From assembly GCA_036489755.1 (NCBI GenBank), contig DASXFD010000070.1, positions 310,001-374,000 on the forward strand: a stretch of 64,000 nucleotides of DNA, in the 5' to 3' direction. The notes below the pieces were generated by a model. The model saw only the letters and a program-made list of their open reading frames with translations, was not told the origin of the DNA and made no database searches. Both the position numbers and the translations under genes were made by a program. This DNA is from JABFXX01 sp036489755. GTDB lineage: Bacteria > Myxococcota_A > Polyangia > Haliangiales > Haliangiaceae. The stretch's first letter is position 1. Each line of letters begins with the position of its first letter. Below are positions 32,905-41,456 of this stretch, one piece after another.

Positions 32905-34521
32905 GTGCCCGAGTACGTCCGTCACACCAAGTCGCCGGCGTGGGGCGTCGGCGTGCTCGTGCGAGAGGCGTACGACCAGCGCACGTATCTGTTCGCCGAC
33001 GGCATCGCGCGCACGTTCAAGACCGCGATCGCCGCGAAGCTGATCGAGCCCGCCGCCGAGCCCGACCCCGACGACCGCCAGCGGCTCGAGCTCGGCCTCG
33101 GCGCGATCGCCGCGGCCCCCGACGCGCGCGCCGGTGTCACCGCCACGCCCAAGGCGATCCATCTCGGTCTCGAGGCCGAGATTCGAGCCGCGCGCGACGA
33201 CGCCGCGCCGCACCTCGTCTACGCCGATTGGCTGCTCGGCAAAGGCGATCCGCGCGGCGAGCTGATCGTCGCGCAACACCAGCTCGCGCAGTCGCCCGCC
33301 GATCGGCGTCTCCAGCTCGCGGCCGGCAAGGTGCTCGCCGCGCACGCCGACTACTTCGTGCCCGCCGGGCTCGCCGACGCGCGCAACAGCGAGGCCGCGT
33401 GGCAGCTCGGCTATCTCGATCGCGTGCGGCTCGCACGGCGATCCAACCGCGCCGCCGAGCTCGAGCCGGTGCTCGTCGAGCTGCTCGCGCATCCGTCGGC
33501 GCGGTTCATCCGGCACCTCGTCCTCGGCCCGCTCGGCGATCACGCCGCGTTCAACTACGCGCCGCTCGTCGCTGCGATCGCCGAGGCCGCACCGCCGCTG
33601 CTCGCCGAGCTCGTCGTCGGCGACTTCACGCCGCGCGACACGACGCTCGCGTTCACGCGCATCGGCAACGCGACGCCGCTCGTCAAAGCACTGCCCGAGC
33701 TGCGCCGGCTCGTGCTGCGCGGCGGCACGGTCAGCCTGTCGGCCGCGCTTCGTCACGATCGGCTCGAGGACCTCGCGATCGAGACGACCGACGCGCGCAC
33801 GCTGTTCGCGAAGCTCGCGCGCGGCCGCATGCCGGCGCTGCGCTCGCTTTGCATCGCCGCGCCCGATCTCGAGCCGACCATGACCGAGCTCGCGCACTTG
33901 CTCTCCGGTCAGGTCGCGCCGTCGCTACGCCGCCTCGTGCTGCGCGACACCGTTCACACGTCGCGCATCCTCGACGCGATCCTCGTCGCGCCGCAGCTCG
34001 CGAAGCTCGAGTCGCTCGCGTTGCCCGGCGGCGATCTCGGCGACGCCGCGGTGCCCGGTCTCGTCGCGCGTGCCGAGACGTGGCGCCACGTCGAGCTCGA
34101 TCTCGCCGGCAACCGGCTCGGCGCGATCGCGGCTCGTCATCTCGCGTCGGCGGCGAACGTGAAGGTCGGCGGCTCCGAACGCGACGAGCCCGCCACCGAT
34201 GAAGCGCGGATCCTCGCGCTCGCGCCCGATGCACGGGTCGCCGGCAACGCGCGCGAGGTCGCCGACTCGCGGGACTGGCTCGAGCTCGGCCGCGATCGCG
34301 AGCGCGTGTGGGGCCGGTTCGCGGACGCCAGCGATTTCTGGGTCTCGGCGCACGTCGTCACGCGCGAGACCACGTGCACGTGCTCGTCGCGCCGGCCGTG
34401 CAAGCACGGGCTCGGCCTGCTCGTGCTCGCGACGCGCCGGCCGTTTCCCGAGCGCGCACTGCCGAACGCGTTTCGCGTGCGTCAGCCGACCGCGCGCCGA
34501 TTTCGCCCGACGCGCGAATAG
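32905..34521 (+). CDS. TIGR02996/LRR-like protein with C-terminal SWIM finger
   Basis: A 538-residue protein starting at GTG 32905, 20 bases after the M23 gene. N-terminal residues 1-40 resemble a DUF3553-type small barrel (YVRHTKSPAWGVGVLV). Residues 88-140 carry the TIGR02996 companion module, with HLVYADWLLGKGDPRGELIV as its hallmark. Residues 150-420 are leucine-rich-repeat-like, with repeats of the form LxxLxLxGG. The end has a SWIM motif CxC-x5-CxH (Cys491, Cys493, Cys499, His501). TIGR02996 proteins are expanded in myxobacteria and planctomycetes and have no known function. The combination of LRR and SWIM suggests a binding protein. Confidence 0.85.
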   Translation: MPEYVRHTKSPAWGVGVLVREAYDQRTYLFADGIARTFKTAIAAKLIEPAAEPDPDDRQRLELGLGAIAAAPDARAGVTATPKAIHLGLEAEIRAARDDAAPHLVYADWLLGKGDPRGELIVAQHQLAQSPADRRLQLAAGKVLAAHADYFVPAGLADARNSEAAWQLGYLDRVRLARRSNRAAELEPVLVELLAHPSARFIRHLVLGPLGDHAAFNYAPLVAAIAEAAPPLLAELVVGDFTPRDTTLAFTRIGNATPLVKALPELRRLVLRGGTVSLSAALRHDRLEDLAIETTDARTLFAKLARGRMPALRSLCIAAPDLEPTMTELAHLLSGQVAPSLRRLVLRDTVHTSRILDAILVAPQLAKLESLALPGGDLGDAAVPGLVARAETWRHVELDLAGNRLGAIAARHLASAANVKVGGSERDEPATDEARILALAPDARVAGNAREVADSRDWLELGRDRERVWGRFADASDFWVSAHVVTRETTCTCSSRRPCKHGLGLLVLATRRPFPERALPNAFRVRQPTARRFRPTRE

Positions 34522-34536
34522 CGCGCAGCCCTGCGA

Positions 34537-34542
34537 TATAGT
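34537..34542 (+). promoter_or_regulatory. Probable -10 element of the CobS-like gene
   Basis: TATAGT is 6 bases before GTG 34549 and inside an A+T-rich pocket. No ribosome binding site is seen. Confidence 0.45.
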
Positions 34543-34548
34543 GATCGC

Positions 34549-35277
34549 GTGGCCACGCGCGAGGACTGGATGCGCCGCTTGGGCCCGCTGTACGGCGGCG
34601 CGGTCGCGCTCGTGCACTCGACGCCGTGGCGCTGGCCGGGCGAGATCGCCGACGAGCCACGCTCGGCCGGCTGGGTCGTGGCGCTCGGCCTGCCGATCGG
34701 CGTCGCCGCGTACCTCGTCGGCGCGATCGTGCACGCGATCGGCTTGCCGGTCATGGTCGCGGCCGTCGCCGGGCTCGGTGCGCTCGCACTCGCGTCGGCG
34801 GGCCTCGTCGAGCACGGCGTCGTCGAGCGCATCGATCGCGCCGATGGCCGGTCGCCGACGGTCAAGAGCATGCTCGCGCTCGTGTTCGTGACCCTCGCGC
34901 GGGTCGGCGCGCTGACCGCACTGCCGCTCGATCGCTGGCTCGGCGTGCTCGTCGCGGCCGCGGTCGTCGGCCGCTGGGCTGCGGTGTTCCTGCAGGCGCT
35001 CGCCGAGCCGATTCTCGACGATCACGAGCCGCGCTCGCTCGTCGCGACACCGGCACCGCTGTGGCTGACCGGCGCGCTCGGCATCGGCACCGTCGTGCTC
35101 GCCGTGCTCGGGCTCGGCGCGAAGGCGGGCGTCACCGCACTCGCGATCACGGCCGCCGTGTCGTTCGCCTTGGGCGTCGACGCTCAGCGCCGCGATCACG
35201 GGTTGACCGCGCCGATCGTCGCGTGTGCCGCGGCGGCGGGCGAGCTGTGCGTGCTGCTCCTCGCGACGATCGCATAG
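34549..35277 (+). CDS. CobS-like membrane protein, catalytic motif degenerate
   Basis: A 242-residue membrane protein with about six hydrophobic segments. The pattern follows adenosylcobinamide-GDP ribazoletransferase (CobS): VEHGVVERIDRADGR sits where CobS has its Asp-rich DGLAD-ADGLGGG site, VGALTALPLDRWLGVLVAAA and VGRWAAVFLQAL match the central helices, and HGLTAPIVACAAAAGELCV matches the C-terminal GGxTGDxLGAxxELxE. Most of the conserved acidic residues and the MKDSRIGxYG segment are missing. It is therefore probably a diverged, non-canonical member rather than a working CobS, and no other cobalamin synthesis gene is visible nearby. The homology is by pattern and moderately certain. Confidence 0.65.
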   Translation: MATREDWMRRLGPLYGGAVALVHSTPWRWPGEIADEPRSAGWVVALGLPIGVAAYLVGAIVHAIGLPVMVAAVAGLGALALASAGLVEHGVVERIDRADGRSPTVKSMLALVFVTLARVGALTALPLDRWLGVLVAAAVVGRWAAVFLQALAEPILDDHEPRSLVATPAPLWLTGALGIGTVVLAVLGLGAKAGVTALAITAAVSFALGVDAQRRDHGLTAPIVACAAAAGELCVLLLATIA

Positions 35278-35281
35278 CTGC

Positions 35282-35527
35282 TCACACCGGCTTGATCGTC
35301 ACGATCGTCGCGCCCCAGTTGGCGTCGGCGAGCGCATAGCGTTCGACCGCCGGATGCCGGTCGAGCACCGCGTGCACGGTCGCGCGCAACGCACCGGTGC
35401 CTTTGCCGTGGATGATCCGCACGACCGTCATGCCGGCTTCCTGAGCCGCGCGCACGTACTCGTCGACCAGGTCGGCGACCTCGCTCGGTCGGAACGTGTG
35501 GAGATCGATCGAGTCGGTGAGCTCCAC
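35282..35527 (-). CDS. Smr-domain protein
   Basis: An 81-residue stand-alone Smr domain. DLHTFRP (8-14) corresponds to the LDLHG box and IIHGKGTGALR (38-48) to the HGxGxGxLR box that defines the fold; the end WGATIVTIKP is the usual GG-GATIV strand. Smr domains nick or bind nucleic acids, and stand-alone copies resemble the C-terminal MutS2 domain. The start is GTG 35527, one base after the stop of the MBL-fold gene, so the two form an operon. Metal-independent endonuclease activity is the family expectation only. Confidence 0.92.
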   Translation of the reverse strand: MELTDSIDLHTFRPSEVADLVDEYVRAAQEAGMTVVRIIHGKGTGALRATVHAVLDRHPAVERYALADANWGATIVTIKPV

Positions 35528-35528
35528 G

Positions 35529-36392
35529 TCACCCCGGCCAGTGCGCGCGATCCGGCACGAACGGCACGATGCGCGCGCGCAGCGCCGGCGGCACGCGGCG
35601 ATCGAGCAGCGCCGCGACCTCGTTCGGCGCGTACAGCTGCGACACGTGCATCATCACGATCGCTTCGTTGTGGAACCGATCGGCGCGCTCGATCACCTCG
35701 TCGAGGTGGATGTGACAGCCGGCGCGCGCACCCTCGAGCGACTTGCGGTCGTCGAGGAACGTGCACTCCATCATCAGCACGCGCGCCTCGTACAGCTCCG
35801 GCGCGTGGTCGAGCGCGGTGATCAGCGTGTCGGTCGCGTAGCCGAGCTCGATCCGGTCCTCGTGCTCGGTGACATCCTCGCCCGCCCGCCGGCGCGCGGC
35901 GATGTCCGGCCCGGAGAGCCCGCGCAGCTCGGGCCGCAGCCTCGCGACGCGCCGGACGATCAGGTACGCGAGCGACGGCACCGGATGAAACGTGCGGATC
36001 GCGCGCACGTGCAGGTCGCCGCGCAGCTCGACGTCGTCGCCGGGCGACACCCCGATCGGCTCGATCGCGAGCTCGAACCGCTGCAGGCGCGACAGCGGCT
36101 CGAGCGCCGCGAGCACGTCGCCGACGATCTCGGCCGGCATCACGACGCGCGGCGGCTTCGTCTTGCCTTGGAGTGCGCGAATGCCGAGGATTGCCGGGAG
36201 CGCGCCGACGTGATCCGCATGGCCGTGCGACAGCAAGATCGTGTCGAGTGCGGCGAGCGACCGCGCCGGGATGCCCGCGTCGAACAAGATGCCGAGCTCG
36301 GGCACCGCGATCGACGTGTAGACGCCGCCGACGGAGACGCCGCGGAACGTATACGCGCCGGCGGTCACGGTCGTCAGCAACGCGGCGAGCAT
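35529..36392 (-). CDS. RNase Z-like metallo-beta-lactamase-fold protein
   Basis: A 287-residue protein with SHGHADHVG (His56, His58, Asp60, His61), the HxHxDH zinc motif. Later it has HLDE-type and ECTFLDD motifs typical of the short tRNase Z/arylsulfatase-like branch (MMECTFLDDR, then GCHIHLDEV with a further His ligand). An exosite arm is not apparent. Candidate activities are tRNA 3'-end processing or hydrolysis of another phosphodiester; the family cannot be split further from this sequence. It is followed by the Smr gene after one base. Divergent from ubiB-like 36425, with only 32 bases between starts. Confidence 0.85.
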   Translation of the reverse strand: MLAALLTTVTAGAYTFRGVSVGGVYTSIAVPELGILFDAGIPARSLAALDTILLSHGHADHVGALPAILGIRALQGKTKPPRVVMPAEIVGDVLAALEPLSRLQRFELAIEPIGVSPGDDVELRGDLHVRAIRTFHPVPSLAYLIVRRVARLRPELRGLSGPDIAARRRAGEDVTEHEDRIELGYATDTLITALDHAPELYEARVLMMECTFLDDRKSLEGARAGCHIHLDEVIERADRFHNEAIVMMHVSQLYAPNEVAALLDRRVPPALRARIVPFVPDRAHWPG

Positions 36393-36410
36393 AGCGCGCC
36401 AACGCTCTGC

Positions 36411-36416
36411 TAGGAT
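36411..36416 (+). promoter_or_regulatory. Probable -10 element of the UbiB-like kinase gene
   Basis: TAGGAT is 8 bases before ATG 36425 in the narrow gap between divergent genes. No ribosome binding site is present. Confidence 0.4.
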
Positions 36417-36424
36417 GGCGCCGC

Positions 36425-37822
36425 ATGCTCTGGTACGTCCTCGTCGCCGCCGTCGCAGTGCTGTTCGTCCTCTCGGTGGCGATGCCGGTACCGCGGCGGA
36501 TCTGGGCGTTCAGCCTGATCACCACCAAGTACATCTGGCTGTGGTTCCTCGACGTGCTCCAGCTACGCCGCGTGTGGTTCGCGCTCACCAACCGCAGCGC
36601 GAAGTACCACCGGCTGACGCGCCCGGTGCTGCTTCGCATGTTCTGCGAGGACCTCGGCCCGACCTTCATCAAGTTCGGCCAGATCATCGCGTCGTCGGCC
36701 GGCATGTTTCCCGACCCGTACGTCAAGGAGTTCCAGAAGGTCCTCGATCGCGTCAAGCCGTTCCCGTTCGACGACGTCCAGCGCACGCTCGACGAGGACC
36801 TCGGCAGCGAGAAGGCCGCACACTTGGTCGACATCGGGGCCAAGCAGCTCGCGTCCGCTTCGATCGCGCAGGTGCACACCGCGAAGCTGCGCGACGGCAC
36901 GCCGGTCGTGATCAAGGTCCAACGCCCCGGCATCATCGCGCGCTGCATGGCCGACATGCGGATCATGCGCCGCGTCGCCGGCTGGGTCGCCCGCTTCAAG
37001 AAGGACGCCGATCTCGTCAACCCGGTCGGCATCGTCGACGACTTCACGACCACGCTCACCGAGGAGCTCGACTTCCGCAAAGAGGCCGAGAACCTCGATC
37101 GCTTCAACGAGATCATGCGCGAGCTCGGACACAAGAACATCCGCGCGCCGGTCCCGCAGCACGAGTACACGACGCGCAAGGTGCTCGTGATGGAGCGGTT
37201 CAGCGGCCTGCGCGTCGATCGCTTCGACGAGATCAAGGCCAAGGGCATCAACGGCGAGCAGAAGCTCGTCGATGGCCTGCGCGCGTGGTTCCAGTGCGTC
37301 GTGTTTTACGGCTTCTTCCACGGCGACGTGCACGCCGGCAACCTGATGCTGCTCGACGACGACACGATCGGCTTCCTCGACTTCGGCATCGTCGGCCGCT
37401 TCGACGACAACGAGCGCTATCTCGTCACCGACTACATGATCGCGTTCGCGTCCGGCAACTACAAACGGCTCGCCGAGATCATCGTCGAGATGGCCGGCGC
37501 ACCGCCGAACCTCAACATGGATGCATTTGTCAAAGATCTGGGGGAGACGTACAGCCCGCTGCTCAAGCTGTCGTTCTCCGAGGTCAACTACGCCGACTTC
37601 CTGCCCGGCATCCAGCGCACGGCGACGCGTCACCGCATGCGGATGCCGAACGAGTTCATCCTCATCACGAAGCAGCTGCTCTACTTCGATCGCTACGCGA
37701 AGGCGCTCGCGCCCAAGCTCAACGTGTTCACGGACCCGCGCCTCGTCCTCGGCATGATGAGCGACATCCAGAAGGCGCGCGCGCAGGCCGACGAGAAGAA
37801 GAAGCAGCAGTCGACCGCTTAG
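36425..37822 (+). CDS. UbiB/ABC1-family atypical kinase
   Basis: A 465-residue protein. One hydrophobic N-terminal segment (1-30) is followed by the ABC1 kinase-like fold: the KFGQ motif in TFIKFGQIIAS, the Ala-rich nucleotide loop ASASIAQVH, the lysine strand TPVVIKVQRPG, ELDFRKEAEN, the catalytic GFFHGDVHAGN and the metal-binding FLDFGIVG. UbiB proteins support ubiquinone biosynthesis or lipid distribution and have ATPase activity. No coq/ubi genes are adjacent here, so the role is assigned only at family level. Its stop overlaps the convergent PilZ gene stop within TTAG. Confidence 0.93.
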   Translation: MLWYVLVAAVAVLFVLSVAMPVPRRIWAFSLITTKYIWLWFLDVLQLRRVWFALTNRSAKYHRLTRPVLLRMFCEDLGPTFIKFGQIIASSAGMFPDPYVKEFQKVLDRVKPFPFDDVQRTLDEDLGSEKAAHLVDIGAKQLASASIAQVHTAKLRDGTPVVIKVQRPGIIARCMADMRIMRRVAGWVARFKKDADLVNPVGIVDDFTTTLTEELDFRKEAENLDRFNEIMRELGHKNIRAPVPQHEYTTRKVLVMERFSGLRVDRFDEIKAKGINGEQKLVDGLRAWFQCVVFYGFFHGDVHAGNLMLLDDDTIGFLDFGIVGRFDDNERYLVTDYMIAFASGNYKRLAEIIVEMAGAPPNLNMDAFVKDLGETYSPLLKLSFSEVNYADFLPGIQRTATRHRMRMPNEFILITKQLLYFDRYAKALAPKLNVFTDPRLVLGMMSDIQKARAQADEKKKQQSTA

Positions 37823-38205
37823 CGAAACCGGTCGTCGATGTCTTCGGTGCGCGGGCTCTTCTCGGGCTTGCGATCGTCGAGGTACCGCAGGAACAGCGCG
37901 AGGTACTCGGTGCGCGAGGCGTCGAGCGGCCGAAACGCGATGCCGACCTGATGGCCTTCGTCGAGCGGCGTGCACCACGCGACCCGCGCCGGCAGTCGCA
38001 ATTGCTCCGACTGCTGATCGTCCGCGAACACCAGCGAGATCCCGACGTCGACGTCGATCCCGGTCGGGATCGGCTCCGAGAGGTCGGCGCACAGCCCGCC
38101 GCGCGACATGTTCTTCGTGCGGCCTTCGCGCTGCGTCGTGCCAATGAAGAACGTGATCGCGGCCTCGTGGGCGTAGCGGGGATGCGCGCGCTCTGAAATC
38201 GCCAC
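37819..38205 (-). CDS. PilZ-domain protein
   Basis: A 128-residue single PilZ domain. ERAHPRYAHEAAITFF carries the RxxxR arginine pair, and NMSRGGLCADLSEPIPTG carries the SxGG half of the c-di-GMP-binding site (here (N)xSRGG). VGIAFRPLD is the closing strand. PilZ proteins sense cyclic-di-GMP. The start is uncertain: GTG 38205 gives a domain with a short lead-in, and no ATG lies upstream nearby. It converges with the UbiB-like gene. Confidence 0.8.
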   Translation of the reverse strand: MAISERAHPRYAHEAAITFFIGTTQREGRTKNMSRGGLCADLSEPIPTGIDVDVGISLVFADDQQSEQLRLPARVAWCTPLDEGHQVGIAFRPLDASRTEYLALFLRYLDDRKPEKSPRTEDIDDRFR

Positions 38206-38300
38206 TTCCCGAAATTGTGGAGGGTGGTCGTATGGGCTGGCAAGTTCTCGTCGGGTAGCACCTCCGGGTCGGCGTGATCTCGGGACGTTGCGGGCTCGGG

Positions 38301-38984
38301 CTATTTCGGCCGGCGGCCGAGCTCTTGGGAAAACCAGCCGTCGGTGATGGCGTCCAGCTCGGCGAGAGCTTCGTCCGCGCGCGTCGCCCACCGCGGCGAC
38401 TGCCCGGCCGATGCGACCAGCGCGAGCCACTCGTAGTAGGTGTGGATCGCGGTGGCCGCCACGCGGCGCCGTTCGCGCCGCCGGCTCACATCCATTGCTT
38501 CGATCCGGATCTCGTTCGGATCGAACATCAGCCGGTCGAGGTGCCAGGTCGCGCGGACGTCGTAGATCTGCGTGTACTCGAGCGTCGGATCGTCGACGTC
38601 GCGCCAGAACGCTTCTCGACCGTCGCGCGCCGATACCCACGGCACGAGCGCGGCGAGCCGCGTCCGTCGGCGCCAGCCCGGCGTCGGATCGTCGTCGAGG
38701 CCGGCGGCTCGGTACGCGGCCGCCACGACTCGATCGACCTCGATGGGCGGTGCCAGCCGGTCGTGGGGCGCCGGTACGGCGAAGCCGAGCGGCGATGCGC
38801 GCGGGGCGTCGACGGCGGCCGGATCGGCAGGCTCGAGCTGGTCTGCGGGATCGTCGGTCGAGACCTCGTCGGGATCGAGCCGCGGCTGCGCGTGCGCACG
38901 CGCGGCGAGCACGGCAAGCAGCACGAGCACTGCGACGGCGATCAACCAGCCCAGCCGGGGAGGCTGGTTGCGTGACCGCGCCAC
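38301..38984 (-). CDS. Secreted or membrane-anchored protein, unknown
   Basis: A 227-residue protein from GTG 38984, which is only 18 bases from the divergent nrdJ start. Residues 11-30 form a hydrophobic signal or anchor (LGWLIAVAVLVLLAVLAARA) followed by AHAQ, a plausible signal-peptidase site. An Asp/Pro-rich spacer follows. The C-terminal 150 residues look globular and helix-rich (IEVDRVVAAAYRAAGL, YEWLALVASAGQSPRWATR). The Arg/Trp-rich segments suggest an envelope protein. No family was recognised, and the start codon could be elsewhere. Confidence 0.65.
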   Translation of the reverse strand: MARSRNQPPRLGWLIAVAVLVLLAVLAARAHAQPRLDPDEVSTDDPADQLEPADPAAVDAPRASPLGFAVPAPHDRLAPPIEVDRVVAAAYRAAGLDDDPTPGWRRRTRLAALVPWVSARDGREAFWRDVDDPTLEYTQIYDVRATWHLDRLMFDPNEIRIEAMDVSRRRERRRVAATAIHTYYEWLALVASAGQSPRWATRADEALAELDAITDGWFSQELGRRPK

Positions 38985-38996
38985 CGAGCGTACGGT
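38968..38996 (+). promoter_or_regulatory. Promoter of the ribonucleotide reductase gene
   Basis: TTGCGT (38968-38973) and TACGGT (38991-38996) are separated by exactly 17 bases, a textbook spacing. The -10 lies 6 bases before GTG 39003, so the mRNA is probably leaderless. No cobalamin riboswitch fits in this gap. Confidence 0.55.
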
Positions 38997-39002
38997 CCGA
39001 AC

Positions 39003-41255
39003 GTGGCGGCGACGCTCACGGATAATGCGCTCCAGGTCCTGCGTGCGCGCTACCTGATGCGGGACGAAGGGGTGGTCGTCGAGACGCCGGAACAGCTGTT
39101 CGCGCGCGTGGCGCGGCACGTCGCGGCGGCCGAAGCTCGCTACGGTGCGAGCGCGGACGAGATCGCCGCGGTCGCCGCCGCGTTCGAGCGCCGCATGGCC
39201 ACGCTCGAGTTCTTGCCGAACTCGCCGACTCTCATGAACGCAGGCCGACCACTCGGCCAGCTCGCGGCATGCTTCGTCGTCCCGGTCGACGACTCCACGA
39301 CCGGCGTGTTCGAGGCCGTACGGTGGGCGGCCGAGATCCAGAAGACGGGCGGCGGCACCGGGTTCTCGTTCTCCCGGCTGCGTCCCGCGGGCGATCTGGT
39401 CGCTTCCACGGGAGGCACGGCCTCCGGTCCCGTAACGCTGATGCAGGTCTTCGACGTCGCCACGGAAGCCATCAAGCAGGGTGGTACGCGCCGCGGCGCC
39501 AACATGGGCATGCTCCGCGTCGACCACCCCGACATCCTGGAATTCATCGCGATCAAGCTCGATCCGACGAGGATGCGCAACTTCAACCTGTCGGTCGCCG
39601 CGACCGACGCGTTCATGCGCGCCGTCGCCGCCGGCACCAGCTACGAGCTCGTCAATCCACGCACCGATAAGGTCACCGGTCGACTCGACGCTCGGCGCGT
39701 GTTCGACGCGATCGGCAACGCCGCCTGGGCCGTCGGCGATCCAGGCCTCGTCTTCATCGACCGTGTCAACGAGGTCCACCCGACGCCAGATCGCGGTGTC
39801 ATCGAGGCTACGAATCCGTGCGTCACCGCCGACACGCGCATCTGGGTCGAAGGGCAGGGTCTGGTCCCGATCGTCGAGCTCGTTGGCAAGACACCACGCA
39901 TCGCGACCTTCGACGACGACCGCGTCGTGTTTCGGCAGGCCACGCGCGTGATCGCGACCGGCACCCGGCCCGTGTTCCGACTCGCAACGGCCGAAGGGCT
40001 CGAGCTCCGGCTGACCGGCGACCACCGCGTCACGACCGATCGCGGCGACATACCGGCCGCACACGTCGAGCCCGGCGACGTGATTCGCGCCGCGCTTCGC
40101 GGAAATCTCGACGTCTCGCGCGACACGCTGCTTCGCAGCAGCGGCGACTGGGTCACCGTGCTCGCGGTCGAGCCCGACGGCGAAGCCGAGGTCTTCGATC
40201 TGACCGAGCCGACGACCGGGCACTTCTTCGCGAACGGGATGCTCGTGCACAACTGCGGCGAGCAGCCGCTCTTGCCCTTCGAGTCCTGCACGCTCGGGTC
40301 GATCGACGTCGGCCGCTTCGTCGCAGCCGGCGACCTCGAGTGGGATCGGCTGCGCGGCGCGATCCACGAGTCCGTCCGATTCCTCGATGATGTCATCGAC
40401 GCCAATCGGTACCCACTCGTCGAGATCGAGCGCGCGACGCGCGACACCCGCAAGATCGGCCTCGGCATCATGGGGTGGGCCGACGCGCTCGTCGCGCTCG
40501 ACATCGCCTACGACTCCGACGCTGCGCTCGAGCTCGCGAGCAAGCTCGCCCGGTTTCTCGAGGACGAGTCGCTTCGCGCGTCCGAGGGACTCGCCGCGGT
40601 GCGTGGGCCATTTCCCGCGTGGACGGGCTCGCGCTGGGAGCGCGCCGGGCATCGGCCCCTGCGCAACGCCACCACGACCACCATCGCGCCGACCGGCACG
40701 ATCAGCATCATCGCGGGCTGTGCGAGCGGGATCGAGCCGCTCTACGCGCTCGCCTATCGGCGCAACGTGCTCGACGGCGCCCAGCTCGACGAGATCAATC
40801 CGGCGTTCCGCGCGATCGCCGCGGCGCGCGGGATCGCGAGCGACGAGCTGTTCGCGGCCGTCGCCGAGCACGGCGGCGTGCGCGGCATCGCCGGCGTCCC
40901 GGCCGACATCGAGCGGCGCTTCCCGACCGCCCACGACGTCTCCGTCGAGATGCACGTTCGGATGCAGGCCGCCTTCCAGCGCTACGTCCACGCTGCCGTG
41001 TCCAAAACGATCAACCTGCGGCGCGAGGCCACTCCGGCCGAGGTCAAGGCCGCCTATCAGCTCGCCTACGAGCTCGGGTGCAAGGGCATCACGGTCTATC
41101 GCGACGGGAGCCGCGAGGGGCAGGTGCTCGTCACCGGTCCGCGCGCGACCTCGGCGAGCACCGCGCCGGGGTGTCCCGAGTGCGGCAACGTGCTGGTGAT
41201 GCAGGCGCGGTGTCAGCTGTGCCGGCACTGCGGCTGGTCGGTCTGTAGCATCTGA
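39003..41255 (+). CDS. nrdJ: Adenosylcobalamin-dependent ribonucleoside-diphosphate reductase, intein-containing
   Basis: A 750-residue precursor; removing the intein (273-417) leaves 605 residues, the size of short class II reductases. Extein motifs: FLPNSPTLMNAGRPLGQLAA with the redox Cys nearby (LAACFV), KTGGGTGFSFSRLRP, QGGTRRGANMGM, then the finger-loop NPCGEQPL rebuilt after splicing (its Cys418 is the thiyl-radical residue and Glu420 the proton relay), TTTIAPTGTISIIAG, and a C-terminal cysteine cluster CPEC...CRHCGWSVCS that serves as the reducible tail. The enzyme makes deoxynucleotides aerobically or anaerobically using adenosylcobalamin. GTG 39003 is supported by the promoter. A terminator follows at 41393. 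Confidence 0.95.
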   Translation: MAATLTDNALQVLRARYLMRDEGVVVETPEQLFARVARHVAAAEARYGASADEIAAVAAAFERRMATLEFLPNSPTLMNAGRPLGQLAACFVVPVDDSTTGVFEAVRWAAEIQKTGGGTGFSFSRLRPAGDLVASTGGTASGPVTLMQVFDVATEAIKQGGTRRGANMGMLRVDHPDILEFIAIKLDPTRMRNFNLSVAATDAFMRAVAAGTSYELVNPRTDKVTGRLDARRVFDAIGNAAWAVGDPGLVFIDRVNEVHPTPDRGVIEATNPCVTADTRIWVEGQGLVPIVELVGKTPRIATFDDDRVVFRQATRVIATGTRPVFRLATAEGLELRLTGDHRVTTDRGDIPAAHVEPGDVIRAALRGNLDVSRDTLLRSSGDWVTVLAVEPDGEAEVFDLTEPTTGHFFANGMLVHNCGEQPLLPFESCTLGSIDVGRFVAAGDLEWDRLRGAIHESVRFLDDVIDANRYPLVEIERATRDTRKIGLGIMGWADALVALDIAYDSDAALELASKLARFLEDESLRASEGLAAVRGPFPAWTGSRWERAGHRPLRNATTTTIAPTGTISIIAGCASGIEPLYALAYRRNVLDGAQLDEINPAFRAIAAARGIASDELFAAVAEHGGVRGIAGVPADIERRFPTAHDVSVEMHVRMQAAFQRYVHAAVSKTINLRREATPAEVKAAYQLAYELGCKGITVYRDGSREGQVLVTGPRATSASTAPGCPECGNVLVMQARCQLCRHCGWSVCSI
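39819..40253 (+). other. Mini-intein (145 aa) within nrdJ
   Basis: Residues 273-417 of the precursor. The block A start is Cys273 in CVTADTRIWVEGQG; block B is LRLTGDHRVTT (the TxxH motif); block F/G reads VFDLTEPTTGHFFANG, then VHN at 415-417, with Cys418 as the first C-extein residue. All four splicing residues (Cys1, Thr/His, His-Asn, Cys+1) are present, so it should splice. No LAGLIDADG or HNH endonuclease is present, making it a mini-intein. The insertion is at the NP/CGEQPL site, the common position in NrdJ homologues. Confidence 0.94.
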
Positions 41256-41392
41256 GCGATCCATCGCGCGGTCGCATCAGCAAGCGCGAAGCCAACCGAT
41301 CGCGAGCATGATCTTCGCGTGTTAGCCCGGACCGCGTCCGAGATCCGTTCGAGCTCGTCCGGGATCCGGCCGGACACCGGACGCCGAAACGA

Positions 41393-41431
41393 AAGAAACC
41401 CCGCGAGCGCGAGGCGCTGCTGGGGTTTCTT
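41393..41431. terminator. Bidirectional intrinsic terminator after nrdJ
   Basis: A 10-base stem (41393-41402 with 41422-41431, AAGAAACCCC type) encloses a second 5-base stem (41406-41410 with 41414-41418). T residues lie on the right arm and A residues on the left arm, so it can serve both nrdJ and the minus-strand gene ending at 41457. Confidence 0.6.
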
Positions 41432-41456
41432 CCAGAATGTGCGAACGCGAAACGAT

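Noticed and set aside
34549..35277. Calling this gene a functional cobS
   Set aside because: The acidic active-site loop and MKDSRIG motif are missing and no cobalamin genes are linked.
38800..39002. A cobalamin riboswitch before the B12-dependent nrdJ
   Set aside because: Only 18 bases separate the divergent starts, and the space holds a -35/-10 promoter instead.
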